64,000 nucleotides of DNA. Source: Serripes groenlandicus (Eukaryota > Mollusca > Bivalvia > Cardiida > Cardiidae). The notes under the pieces were generated by a model. It saw nothing but the letters and a program-made list of their open reading frames with translations, was not told the origin of the DNA and did no database searches. Made by a program: the position numbers and the translations under genes. The DNA is taken from positions 15,433,800-15,497,799 of the forward strand of contig JASEVX010000010.1 in the NCBI GenBank assembly GCA_031761405.1, given 5' to 3'. Positions 22,080-33,800 of the stretch are shown here, piece after piece. Numbering within the stretch: the stretch's first letter is position 1; the number at the start of each line of letters is the position of its first letter.

Positions 22080-22375
22080 AGGGTTTATACCATTTTCAAC
22101 GTTATTCCAGTTATATCACGGCGGTCAGTTCACCTAACGAGCGTTTCCTGACATTCTCGCACCTGTATTCCTCAAAACATTCTACCCGGGACACTGGCTA
22201 CCGTCCAATATTTACTATCACCATGATTTTTTGTAAATCAGCGAAAGAAATGAATGGCTGAGCCGAGGTATCGAACTTTTGGCCGCTGAATTTGAAAGTC
22301 CTAGTCGTTATCGACTGATCTATAGCGACTCAACGTTACCGTGTCACCCGGAACCGTCCATACTCGTTTGATGAT
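22080..22375 (-). mobile_element. tRNA-SINE, second of a tandem pair
   Basis: Same as the preceding copy, including the unusual right flank 'ggaaccgtccat(a/g)ctcgt', so the pair arose by segmental duplication rather than two insertions. Each is preceded by a 'tttgccacaatgttttc' family A fragment. Confidence 0.72.
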
Positions 22376-22464
22376 GTAGTAGTGTGGTCTGTCCCATAGA
22401 TAGACAATATGTAGGTATGTGTTTGTATACGGTGATACTTATAATCGCTCTGCCCTTGAGCTAT

Positions 22465-22560
22465 TTTTTTGTAGCGACGTGATAGAGTGTTCGCCTCCGG
22501 GACGAGAGGTACCGAGTTCGAGCCCTATTCGGGTCGGACTCTTTCAGCTGAGTTTCAATG
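22465..22560 (+). mobile_element. tRNA-like SINE head
   Basis: B box-like gagttcgagcc and an A-box-like gtgatagagtg region. No complete acceptor stem, so not called as a tRNA gene. Confidence 0.5.
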
Positions 22561-23054
22561 CTATAAGTCTGTCTGTGCGAAAAGATACGCGTTGACAATT
22601 ATGAACAGTGTAAGCTCAGATGAGCCTGTGCATCTGGTCCGTTTTATCTTCATCTATACCATTTGACAGAAGATTTTTTATAAAACATGTTCGTGTTAGT
22701 AATATGTGAACAATGCGGATGCACAAGTGTGATCTGGATCTGTACATCACAAGTGCCAACCTGTACCTTTTCCCATGGACAGTTTAAAGTTAAGTCCAGT
22801 TAACTGACTTCCTTCCCAAATAGAATTCTAGTCCAATGAAAAAAGACGAATGACGCATGTCAGCATACATGCCCTTTTGTCGGGAACAATAAGTGATTCT
22901 AGTTGACAATCCTAGGATGATAATCCTTGCCGCTACAAACAGAGCTATTTTCGCTCTACTCAAACGGTTTGACATAAATATTGAAATAGCGCATGGTAAT
23001 AGGGCGTTCACCAATGTTCGTAAAAGATAATAAAATATGAAAAGCTTTGGTATG

Positions 23055-23230
23055 TGGATTAATGCCATTTTCAACAATTTTAAGGCACATCACGGTAGCC
23101 AAGTCATCAACCAATGGGTTTCCTGGCGTCCTCGCATCAGTTCTTCCCAAGCAACTTTACTATGCTGTTCCATATTTAATAGACTGTTAGCCCATTGGTG
23201 GAAGACGATTGACGTCGGAAAGAAATGAAA
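23055..23230 (-). mobile_element. SINE body, head missing
   Basis: 'taatgccattttcaacaatt', 'cacggtagccaag', 'gttagcccattggtggaaga' match the 43378-43678 copy; truncated before the tRNA part. Confidence 0.6.
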
Positions 23231-23360
23231 GAATGTAAGATGGGAGAAAACTTTTATATGCTATACCTTAATTACCATAGTATGGCTATAACATAGACAT
23301 ATATCCACGTACATAGGAAGTAAAGGTACAATTTGGCATTCATAAACAGAATAATTGAGA

Positions 23361-23606
23361 AGTCCAGCGAGAAAACCATATTTTGGACTCGACCCAGATC
23401 AGCCTACGCAGTCCGCGCAGGCTAATCCGATCCGACACATTCTGTCTCAGGGAGATATATGTATAGAGTAATGATTCCTGAAACAGAAAATCCACAGGAG
23501 GCGAAAAGTTTCTGACCGGGAAAGCCTGCGTGGCATGCTTAGGCTGATCCGGGTCGATACTTAAAAACGCAGAGTCCATAATGATGGTTTTCTCGTGGGG
23601 CAGCCT
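23361..23606. mobile_element. Family B MITE
   Basis: Inverted ends agtccagcgagaaaacca and ggttttctcgtggggcagc; body with 'cgcgcaggctaatccgatcc' and 'aaaatccacaggaggcgaaa'. Confidence 0.75.
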
Positions 23607-23610
23607 TAGT

Positions 23611-23822
23611 TTAAACTTATTTATTTTACATCGATTGCGAAACAAGCCTTTGGCTTAGATTAATCACTCTCGATGTCTGCTTCCTGGAGACTTAACCAGT
23701 ACTCGCGCCGTTTGTGTGGAAAAATCCCAAAGTCAGGACCCGCTCATCACGGGACTCGAACCAGGGACCTTTGATACGAGAGGCCGACGCTCTACCTCTG
23801 CACCACTGTCTTCCACAGATCA
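23611..23822 (-). mobile_element. tRNA-derived SINE (second SINE family)
   Basis: Minus orientation: tail 'gtttaaacttatttatttta' at left, B-box complement 'gggactcgaaccagggacc' and A-box side 'ctctacctctgcaccactg' at right. The ORF beginning SRDSNQGPLIREADALPL is a translation of this antisense tRNA and not a gene. The same tail is found at 15400 and 55379. Confidence 0.75.
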
Positions 23823-24263
23823 GCCTTCACATTTGCTGTGTCTTATCAGAATCTACAAACGTTAACAGAAAATTCTCACAAGCTTATATTCATGTATGTA
23901 TTATATATATTACGTTAATGTTGCTGTTGGAGAGATTTCCAGTGAACATGTTCATAACTGCGTTATGCCCTTTAACATTCATTAACCGTGTTGGAATTAG
24001 AAACTCAGTCTGTGGAAATGGGTGGGGAAGTGATGTCATCGATTGGTTACGTCACGTGACTTCATTCGTAAAATGTCAAGCCCAGCGTAGAAACACATGC
24101 GCACTAAGAAGCGTTGTAAGAAAAATACACAGGAGGGAACTTCAACAGCTAAAAATAGTTCCGGGAAGTCATAGTGATATACTGTAAGGTATATCACGCT
24201 CAAATCCCTCTTTGCGTATAGTAGAGAAATTGTCCATTGTGTTAGAATTAATATTTAGGAATC

Positions 24264-24430
24264 CACCTTGGCCGTGTGGTTAGCGTCGCTGATTTGGAAC
24301 CCGGCCTCTCGTGTTCGATCCCCATTCGCGGCTCGACGGCCATTGGTCCAGGGACCATGCATAATTGAACTGTCGCCCTGATATGACTGAAATAATGATG
24401 AAAACGGCGTAAAACCTCAATAAAATGATA
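24264..24430 (+). mobile_element. tRNA-derived SINE
   Basis: A box gtgtggttagcg, B box gttcgatcccc, then 'tgatatgactgaaataatga' and the tail 'ggcgtaaaacctcaataaaa'. Lies just downstream of the GDAP1 stop codon, in the opposite orientation. Confidence 0.82.
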
Positions 24431-24448
24431 TTAAAATTAAAATTCAAT

Positions 24449-24555
24449 ACTTATACGTTCTTTCATAGAGAGTGCTCATAGTTTATCCTCTAAACGAATG
24501 ACGATGTTTTCAAAGTGGTCTGCTGCAGGTGAGAAGTATGTGGGAAAAGGGTTAA
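24449..24555. mobile_element. Family A MITE right part, ending at the GDAP1 stop codon
   Basis: Ends gtctgctgcaggtgagaag, gggaaaagggttaa. The terminal TTAA (24552-24555) contains the TAA stop of GDAP1 on the minus strand. The left half is missing, possibly replaced by the neighbouring SINE. Confidence 0.7.
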
Positions 24556-24895
24556 ATATTGCCGGGACCAGTTTTTCCCTTGTACATTTCACGCGCAGCA
24601 AGGACACCAAGGACAGCAACCCCAATAAGTAACCCAACTTTGGCGACTTTCAATGCTGCTATTTTAGCAACATACGTGGACGTAGAATCTGACGTTTCTA
24701 TGGCCTTTTTCATAGACGGTCTCGCCAACAAACGAGTGTAATATTCCTTTACAAGTGTTCGCTTTGTGCTGGAAAAGTAGCGTTCGTCAATGCCTAGCAC
24801 GTAAAGTCTGTATATTAGCACAGCGGCTGTTATATCGACGGCTGTAAACGTTTTACCCATCAGCCAAACAGCATCGTCTCCGGAACCGGAAGTGT
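24552..24895 (-). CDS. GDAP1: GDAP1 last exon
   Basis: Acceptor 'ctttctattttag'; joins phase 1 to give Asp. Encodes the C-terminal GST helices and the tail anchor. The stop TAA is inside a TTAA that is the boundary of a family A MITE. Confidence 0.93.
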
Positions 24896-27800
24896 CTAAA
24901 ATAGAAAGATTTTTTTTTGTTTTAATTTATTTTCAATGTTTCAGAAGATTTTTAAGCCTATACAGAAAACGACCTTTGAGGTTATTGTGGGAAGGCAGAA
25001 ATCGCATTGTCTCTTTGACCCTGTATCTACTTTTACCTAAATGGCAACTATCTGTTTTATTCGGCGATAGACGATTAACGTGGGTTTTGACCTAGATGTT
25101 AAACAAATGATCTAGCTTGTAGACCAATCAAATGTTGTATTTAATGAATAATGTCGAAGAAATAAAGCAAATGAAACGTTTTGATTGGTTCTTAGATAAG
25201 TTGGCGATCCCACGAGAGGTACTTATAAGGTGAAGTTTTAAAATGAATATTTTTTTTTTTTTGAGATATGACAAGTTTTCAGTTATTTATCGTCAATTGA
25301 AACTTAAACTGTGTTACATAATACACCTCTTGGGAGCCTCGCGTAATCTCCAACCATGTGATGAATTCTCGGCTTTGAACGTATTAACGTCATGTCGTGC
25401 TAGTGTAATGAATGTTGACTTGGATTGGCAAGTGAAAGGTCTGTGGTTCGCTTCCCGGCAGAAGCAAGCTCTTTTTTCTCTCTTTCATTCATATCAAAAC
25501 CAAAGTATATAAATAAAACAAATATTACATATTTAACATTGATTTCCGTCATTCTAATAAGTAAGACAAAATATCAAATAATATGCGCATGTTCCATTTC
25601 TTAGTGTTTACTCATAGTGATCGCCGTTTATCTTGTTTAAGGATATTTCTTGTCTGTCTAAATTACACTTACACGTCTCGTCAATACTCGTCAATACTAC
25701 CTGCATACCGGCCTCTGCGTAATATATCGACCCAGATCCGGGCCGACACATTCGTCTCAGGGGCATAGAGTAATGACTCCTGAAACAGAAAATCCACAGG
25801 AGGCGAAAAGTGTCTGTCCGGGTTAGTCTGCGCGGCATGCTTAGGCTGATCCGGGTCGATAATTTACGCAGAGTCCACACTGTTGGTGTTCTCGTTGGAC
25901 GGCTCATTTCATTTTGCTGAATAAACTAGGGATATCAACCGGCTTTTGATTTTCTAATAAGTTAATCGTTATACATAATAAGTAGATTTGTCAAATTTGA
26001 CTTGTGATTCCTCATCTTTTAGAAACAAGGGGAACAAGAGATCATATGACACTCACCAGTGTACCATTGCTCTGTATGATATAGCGATCACAAACATTGC
26101 GGTAATTTAACCATCTCCCACATATGATAAAGCTGCATTATAAGACTGGATAAAAAATTGAAGACACATATTCTGACAAATATTCACCAGGATCACGTGA
26201 TATTTCTTTACTTTGCCTATCTTTGACTATCCCCGAAAATATCCCCGAAACACTGATCGAAAAGAAGGGACGCCATTACAACCATTTTAAAGCCATTATT
26301 ATGACCCGACCGGGAATCAAATCCTAGTCTTCCGGTCACGAGGCAAACGTTATACCACAGGCGTCCGAGTTTCTTTGAAAAAGAAATAGGAAAAAAACAC
26401 ACAATACCTCGTTAAGTTACTACAAATAGTCTCTCTATAGGTCAAATAGTCCATAAAAAAACTTTGTTTGCGTAGAAATGAGTGTATATTATCACCAAAA
26501 TGCATTGAGTATATGACATTGAGTTTAAATTCATTGTAAATGTGTATAGGATGCACTGGAAATCATTGATCACTTTTAGTATTTTGACCTTGTTTGAAAT
26601 TGAAAGTAGAGAATGCTAAACACTGGTTTTGTGAGGGCTCTTTTTCCAAAATGACGCTTACCTTTTTCGCCTGGTGCATTTTTTCTTGCATAATGAATGA
26701 CCACACATTTTTCTTTGGATTTTTTTAAAGCTTGGAGGTAACTCTTTTCAATGATATTGGTGTTATACATGAGAAACGATTAGAGAGTGAGACAAATGAG
26801 TACTGAAACTGGTCAATTTACATGGAAACACAGAAGGAAATTAGTTGGTGTATTGCAACCTATGTATATTGTCCTTTTGCTATAATGACAATAGCCGTTA
26901 TTTTATCGTATCAAAAAATCGGGGAATCCCACACCGGACCGTGTTACATGTATTATATAAAGAATACTTTTATCGTTATTATTATACTATATATGAACCA
27001 TATAGCTTTTTATAGTAACACGGTTCTTGACGGGTTTCCCCAAATGTTCTCATACGAAAACATTATCATTAAAGCATATCGACATCAAAGCACTGAAAGT
27101 GCTGGCGACCTGGCGGATGCAGGAAGGTTGGAGAAGTAGGGATAATGTGAAAGGAAATAACAACTGCAGCTTATTTTTATGTATTTATTGTTAAGAAGTT
27201 CAAAGATCATATCAAAAATAGTAAATATTATGACACTTGTAATTGGAAAACAGGAAGACCTTGTTGGCCCTTTATCGCTCACAAGTATACCCATTTAATA
27301 CATGAGGAATCAAAGAAAAGATTGACAGCAGGTTTAGGCTGAAACATTTTGAAATTTCTGCCTTATTATATTGAGAAATATGTCAATATTAAATCAACTT
27401 CCATCAAGTAGTTTCTGTGTGTTTTACAAATTGCACCCACTCGAGCAAACTTGGTGGAGGTTCAGAGAGGTTCAGTCAAGGAACATTTCAGAGAAATTAT
27501 TTTTGAAATCCGGCTGGGTCAGTAGTTTCTGACAAAAATAATTTAATAGTTTTTCTTTTTGTCGCCATGGCAACAAGTTGTGCACTGAATGGAATTATGT
27601 GAATAACCGTAAAAGAGTGGCCATGCACGGAACATCCATGCCAACGTTGTTTTCAACTTGCAGATCTTGGGTTTTTAGGAGAGCTACGGACAGTGAGTGA
27701 GTCCGATAGATCATCTAGAGCCTTTGGCTCAGGTGATCTAAAAAAAACTTAGGTTACAAGAAAAACACTAGTATATTGAAAACATAATTTCTTGTTTAAG

Positions 27801-30800
27801 GATGACCACAGTTGTAGTCGAATTTAGCGTAGTATTGGGTAAACATGAAAGTATGTATGCAATTTGATCCAGCAACTAACATAATTAACGCATTAAAAGA
27901 CAAACACTATTACGTACAACTAGTTACAGAACAAGGTGAATGAATGAAAGATAAGACGTTTCATAAAGAGCAATATGCTGCACTCCATAAGCATGTGTTA
28001 CTCCTACACATTGAAAGCATTTATTCAACATGTAATTGGGTCCACTTTTACGTACAGAGTGACAATTGTTTTATTAGCGTGCTGGTAACATGTTAATTTA
28101 TGAAGCAAAGGGATATGTAGCATTTGTGTGATAAATGCACCATGGTCAACTAGTCCCCATAAACCATTATAATGCTTTGACAAATTACCTAGTTTGACCA
28201 TATTGGACAGTTTTGAACAAGGCCCAGAGTACATGAGAAACAAATAGCATGACAAAGTTTCATGCTGATTAAATAGAAAATTAAAATTCTGCACCAATGC
28301 AATTAATTGAACTGGTGATAATGTTGGAAAAATAAGATTTGAAAGAAAATAATTCTGTAAACCTTGGACTAGACTGGCGAAACGTGCTTGATCATGGCTA
28401 TACTGAACATAAAATAAGAAGAAAGTTATTGACAAAAATAAACAGCTCATCGTGATCGAATTAATACAAGAGAAGCACACATTTGCAAAGAAACATAACA
28501 ATCATTTAAATAAGACAAAAAGAACCATGATTGGATCCCCTGCCAATAGCAACTGCTAGAACATACCCGACTGAGTGTCACATCAAGGAACATTTGTGCC
28601 AAATCATATTGAAAGAAGATTCTGTTTTCAGACTTTTCTATAGCACTGGAAGAAAACAGGCTCCAACGACACAGTTTTGTTTTTGGAGGATTTGCACCAG
28701 CTTGAGAAAACTTGCTAGATGAACAAAGAAGGAACATTTCGGCGAAATTTACAATGCACCAGTAGTTTCCGAAAAGACACTTTGCATTTCTTTTTTGCGA
28801 TATTTGCAATAGAAACAAAGTTATGCATTGATTACAATCCAACTCTTGGCATACATTTGAAAGGGGACCATCCAAGGAACAATAGCGATATATGGAAACA
28901 GCCCTGCGGCCATGTTTTAATGAAGCCCAACAGATTAAGCAAACTGTGAAAATGACAAAAACAATTTCAAAGGTGTTCCCTGTTTATTGCCATGGCAGAT
29001 TTTTAGTGAATGGACATATTTTGGAAAACCTATATGGGTAACATGCAAGGAACATCATTGTTCTTTGAAGCCAAAAGTTATCATTGGACAATGACAGATT
29101 GTCTTTCCAATAGATAACATTAAGCCGTCATGTTCAGGTAATTCAGCAATGCACCATGGGTACCGTATATACTAGATTCATAGAAATATCATTCAAAAAT
29201 AACCCTAAAAGTAGGAAAAAAATTATTTTAAATTCCAAAGTGTTTTTTCTTTATCTAAACATAAAGCAATATCCCTGCGTAATTATAAATGAGATCATCA
29301 ATCAACAACAAAATCAATATATCACAGAGCAAAAAAAGCATTTTTTTAAAAATGATTAGTACTCAAAAGCAAATTAAAAGTAAATAAAGTAATTGTTTAC
29401 ATTTGTGTTGCTTAAATAATTTATATTTAATCAAACAAGATCCGAATGTAATAAAAAGTATCTATGGCTTGATGTGAATTTACTAAGCTTAGATGTACAC
29501 TGTGCATACAGATTAAAGCAAAACTAAATTTAATCAAAGTACTGAAAGTACTTAAATGCGAGGGATGTTGGCTCTAGAGTGTACAAAATTTTCCTTCAAT
29601 TTGACCTAGTGACCTACATTTTGACCCAACATGACCCATGTTAGAACTTGACCTAGATATCACCAAGAAAAACATTCTGATAAAGTTTCAACATGCTCAA
29701 GCTAAAAATGCAGAGTGTTAACAAGATTTCCATTCAATTTGGCTGAGTGACCTAATTTTTGACCCGGCTTGACCCATATTCGAACTTAGCCTAGATATCA
29801 TATGGATAAACATTTTGACCAAATTTCAAGCTTCTGTAGCCAAAAAAAGATGCTTCTACAGAGTTAACAAGATTTTCCTTCAATTTGGCCTTGTGACCTA
29901 GATTCTGACCCGACATAACTCATGTTCGAACTTGACTTACATCATCAAGACAAACATTCTGATAAAGTTTCAACATGCTCAAGTTGAAAATGTGGCCTCT
30001 AGAGTGTTAACAATATTTTTTTCCTTCAATTTGACCTAGTGACGTAGTTTTTGACCTCAAATGGCCCAGTTTCGACCTTGTCCAAGATTTGATGGAGATG
30101 AATGTTCTGATAAACTTTCATGAAGATCCGATGCAAAATGTAGCCTGTAGAGTGTTAACAAGGGAAATGTTGACGATGCACGACAGCCGTATTTCCGTAT
30201 TTTTCATTGCAGGGATTTTCTCAAAGGGTTTTTGAACTACCCGCTTTCAAGCTACTCGTTTTCCATATATTTAAAAGAAACATTTAAGATCCTTATGTCT
30301 TACTTAAATTTCTAAATTATGTATACAACGTCATGGATTAAAACTTTACATTGTGTACGTTTACTTTGTATAATGTGCATACTGTTTAGCTTGTTGTGAA
30401 ACGTATTTAACTGATCCGTGGACAATCATGAAAAAATGTCCATTTTGAAAAAACAGAGGGCAGCACAAACAATTCACAAATTGACACTTCCTGAAAACTG
30501 AGCATGACAATATACGGAGGTATTCAGCATAGCTGAATCTCCCGCATAACAAGTGTCTGGATGAATGAGGGATCCCCCAAATATATAGATTTGCCAACAA
30601 TTAGAAGCATTAGTTAAACAACATTGACATTGTGAAAAAATGAGAATTTGTTCATTACATCTCCCTTTGCCACGATGATTTCAAGTCGTACAAAAAAGCA
30701 ATCTCAAAAAAATTATGGGGTAAAATTATCCCTGTTACTTAAATTTAACAAAAATGCAATGTCTGAAAAACAATGGGGTAAATACACGATTCACCAAAAC

Positions 30801-33800
30801 AAAACAGATACTTTCATTTACAACTTTTTACAGCAGAAGGTGAATGGATGAATATTAAAAAGTGCATTACTACGAGAAAGCGATATTAACCCTTTGCCCC
30901 CATAATGCTGCATTTCCCTGCAGCCAATATAGAGCAGGTATTTGAAAACAGTGTACGAAGAGCAATCTGAAATCTTCCGTAAATGTGAGCGTAACTCACA
31001 CATTACTTATAAGTGGGGAATCAATACTTTCAATTTGGAAGAGTCCAAGAAAATGTTTATATAGCAAAGAGTTGCACATTTAGATCCACAAGCATTTTCC
31101 TACCCCTACGCACTCAGAGAATTAAGTGACATTAATTCATCACGTATCAGTTATGGGTGAATTGGGCCACCATTACAGTGTGGAAAACATTGCATGGAGA
31201 GATCATATGACTCATTATGAGCATTCTGAATTCTGCCTTGCCCGTTATGTAATGACCTTCTGTTTTGGGTGCATTAAAGGTGTATTTCTGGAACAAAGTG
31301 TTGAATATTAGACATGCGGAAAATGCACTTTATGGCTTTATGCACTATATGACTGACCGAAGACCGGATCTACCATTGCTATGCTTTATGGCTTTATGCA
31401 CTATATGACTGACCGAAGACCGGATCTACCATTGCTATGTTTTATGGCTTTATGCACTATATGACTGACCGAAGACCGGATCTATACCATTGCTATGCTT
31501 TATGGCTTTATGCACTATATGGCTGACCGAAGACCGGATCTTCCATTGCTATGCTTTATGGCTTTATTCACTATATGACTGACCGAAGACCGGATCTACC
31601 ATTGCTATGCTTTGTGCAGGTGACCTTGTTTTGACACATTTAACAAATATGTAACCCATTTTCATGGACTCATCCAAATTGAAATAAGTAATTCACCACT
31701 TATCAGTAATTGTTGAATTGTGTTTACATTTACTGACATAGTGGTAAACATTGCAGGAAGAGTTCAGACTTGGTTTCATTTTTTTCCTCAAATGAAAACA
31801 CGGACGGCTTAGGTTATACCCACAACACGACGGAGACGGTGACCTCGTTTGGCTGTGTCCATTTTATTCAATGCATGATATGCTAATTGACTCTTCCGAA
31901 CTGAAAACAACTTATAAAATAGGGGGGAAATTATAGTCGAAAGAACATTTGGAGTCAACGGGATTAAAGGTCGGATTTAAAAGGATAATAATTTGTGATT
32001 TCTGATTTTCTCACGATGTTTTGAAAAATCATCCGAAATTAGATGCCGAAACGAGACAGTTTCATTCCTTCAGGCAAAGGGTTTATACATTTCTCACATT
32101 GGATCTACAAGTGCGAAAGGGTTAATATTACAGATCCATGCGACGTTATGGAAACCTTTGTTATACATTCTCCTAAACTTATGTATGGTGATATTGAATG
32201 ATTCACGCCATATGAAAACCCACCTTTGCAAAAAAAAATAAAAATAAAGACCAAAGTCAAATAACAGACTTGAATAATCAGTGCAAAACTTAAAATTCTT
32301 TCGAAATGCGGGTTTGTTGATGACCAAATGGCGAACAGCGATTGATTGGTGGTTATGTGTTGTTTTACTTGCAGGCGACTTTTGAAAACATTGTGACAAC
32401 AGGAGAAAAAGCTCTCAATGAACAATGTTCCCCATGTGTTCAACTCTATTCAATTAGTATACTTTCTTTAACAGAGTCCGTATTTTTGATTGAATGTTTT
32501 TAAAGTCTCCTGCTGAAGATATATTGTAGGCCCTATGTAGAAAAGGTTTAACCCTTTCCCTCATACGACAATTCTGCAGCAGACGACTTTGAACATATTT
32601 CGTAAAAAAATGGAAAATCTCTATAATTGAATGGATAACCTATGACTTAAAGTGGAAAACATTATGTCAAAAGGAGAAATTGCTCTTCTTCTTTTGTCAC
32701 TATGTTTTCAAAAAGCTGTCTGTTGCAGAGGCGTCAGAAAGCGTATTTATGAGGGAAAGGGTTAAACAATTCTTCAATGATAACACGGCGTTTCCAGGGT
32801 AAGTTACCAGGACTACTGGTTCATTTTATCCTAACACAAGTCAGCCAGTCGAAATTCTAGCCCAGCAACCCTGAGCAGCCACTACAACAAGTTTTAAAAA
32901 AGTAAGTATGACCCGGCCGGGGATCAAATCCGCCACCTCCGCACCCAAGGACGAAGTGAATAGGGACGGTCTGATCAGTCTGCGCGAGATCGGGATTCTC
33001 GTGGCGTGGCCCCAAAACACATTGAATATTTGTTTACACCATGCTTTGGTCCAATAATAATATATATGGGCGCGTACATAAATTATAATCTCTTTGCAAA
33101 TTGGACAAATAGGGAAAAACTTTTCATTCACGTTTACCTGTTCAATATGAATTTTAATCTAAAAACTTTTTAATACAAGATGGATTCGGTGTGAACAGTG
33201 TGCAGACAAAAGTTGTAGACGACTCCATGCATACATAATTCCTTAACCTTTTTTCCACCTGCAGACGCATTTTTACGCAATAGCAGCAGACGACTTCTGA
33301 AAACATTGTGGCCAAAGGTGAAAATGCTCATGATGAATCAGCCATGGTCGAGTGGTTAGCGTCGGGGATTTAAAACCGGGTGTCCCGGGTTCGATCCCCA
33401 GTCGCGGCACGACGGTCATGGTGGAGTGCCCTTGGGCAAGGCACATCTTCTAGCATAGAACTGGTTTGTTTACCCAGGGATCATGAATAAGTGAACTGCC
33501 GCTGTGTAGTATAACTGAAATAATGTTGAAAGCGGCGTAAAACCCCAATAAAACAAATCCTTTGACCACACACAATGTTTTCATTTTTATTTAACAATTA
33601 AGCTATCATTTATGCAGATTTTTCAGGTTTTTGTCACTATGTTTTCAAAGTCGTCTGCTTCAGATGTGTTGTATGTGGGACAGGGTTAATAAAAAACAGG
33701 GCATTTAAAGTCAAGAACTGCATGATCAGTTATTTCATTGAACTCACTGAATGCAGACTGAATCTACAGTGTGTGTAATACACTGAATCCTGCCGTTATG

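Noticed and set aside
23714..24187. 157-aa + strand ORF
   Set aside because: Its start is a translation of the antisense tRNA head of a SINE (SRDSNQGPLIREADALPL type); the rest has no coding signature.
26822..27139. 105-aa hydrophobic ORF in the GDAP1 intron
   Set aside because: No recognisable domain, no supporting splice or promoter context; length is within chance for this base composition.
31325..31612. CRISPR-like array (also 8160-8720 and 46995-47650)
   Set aside because: Plain tandem repeats without unique spacers, in animal DNA.
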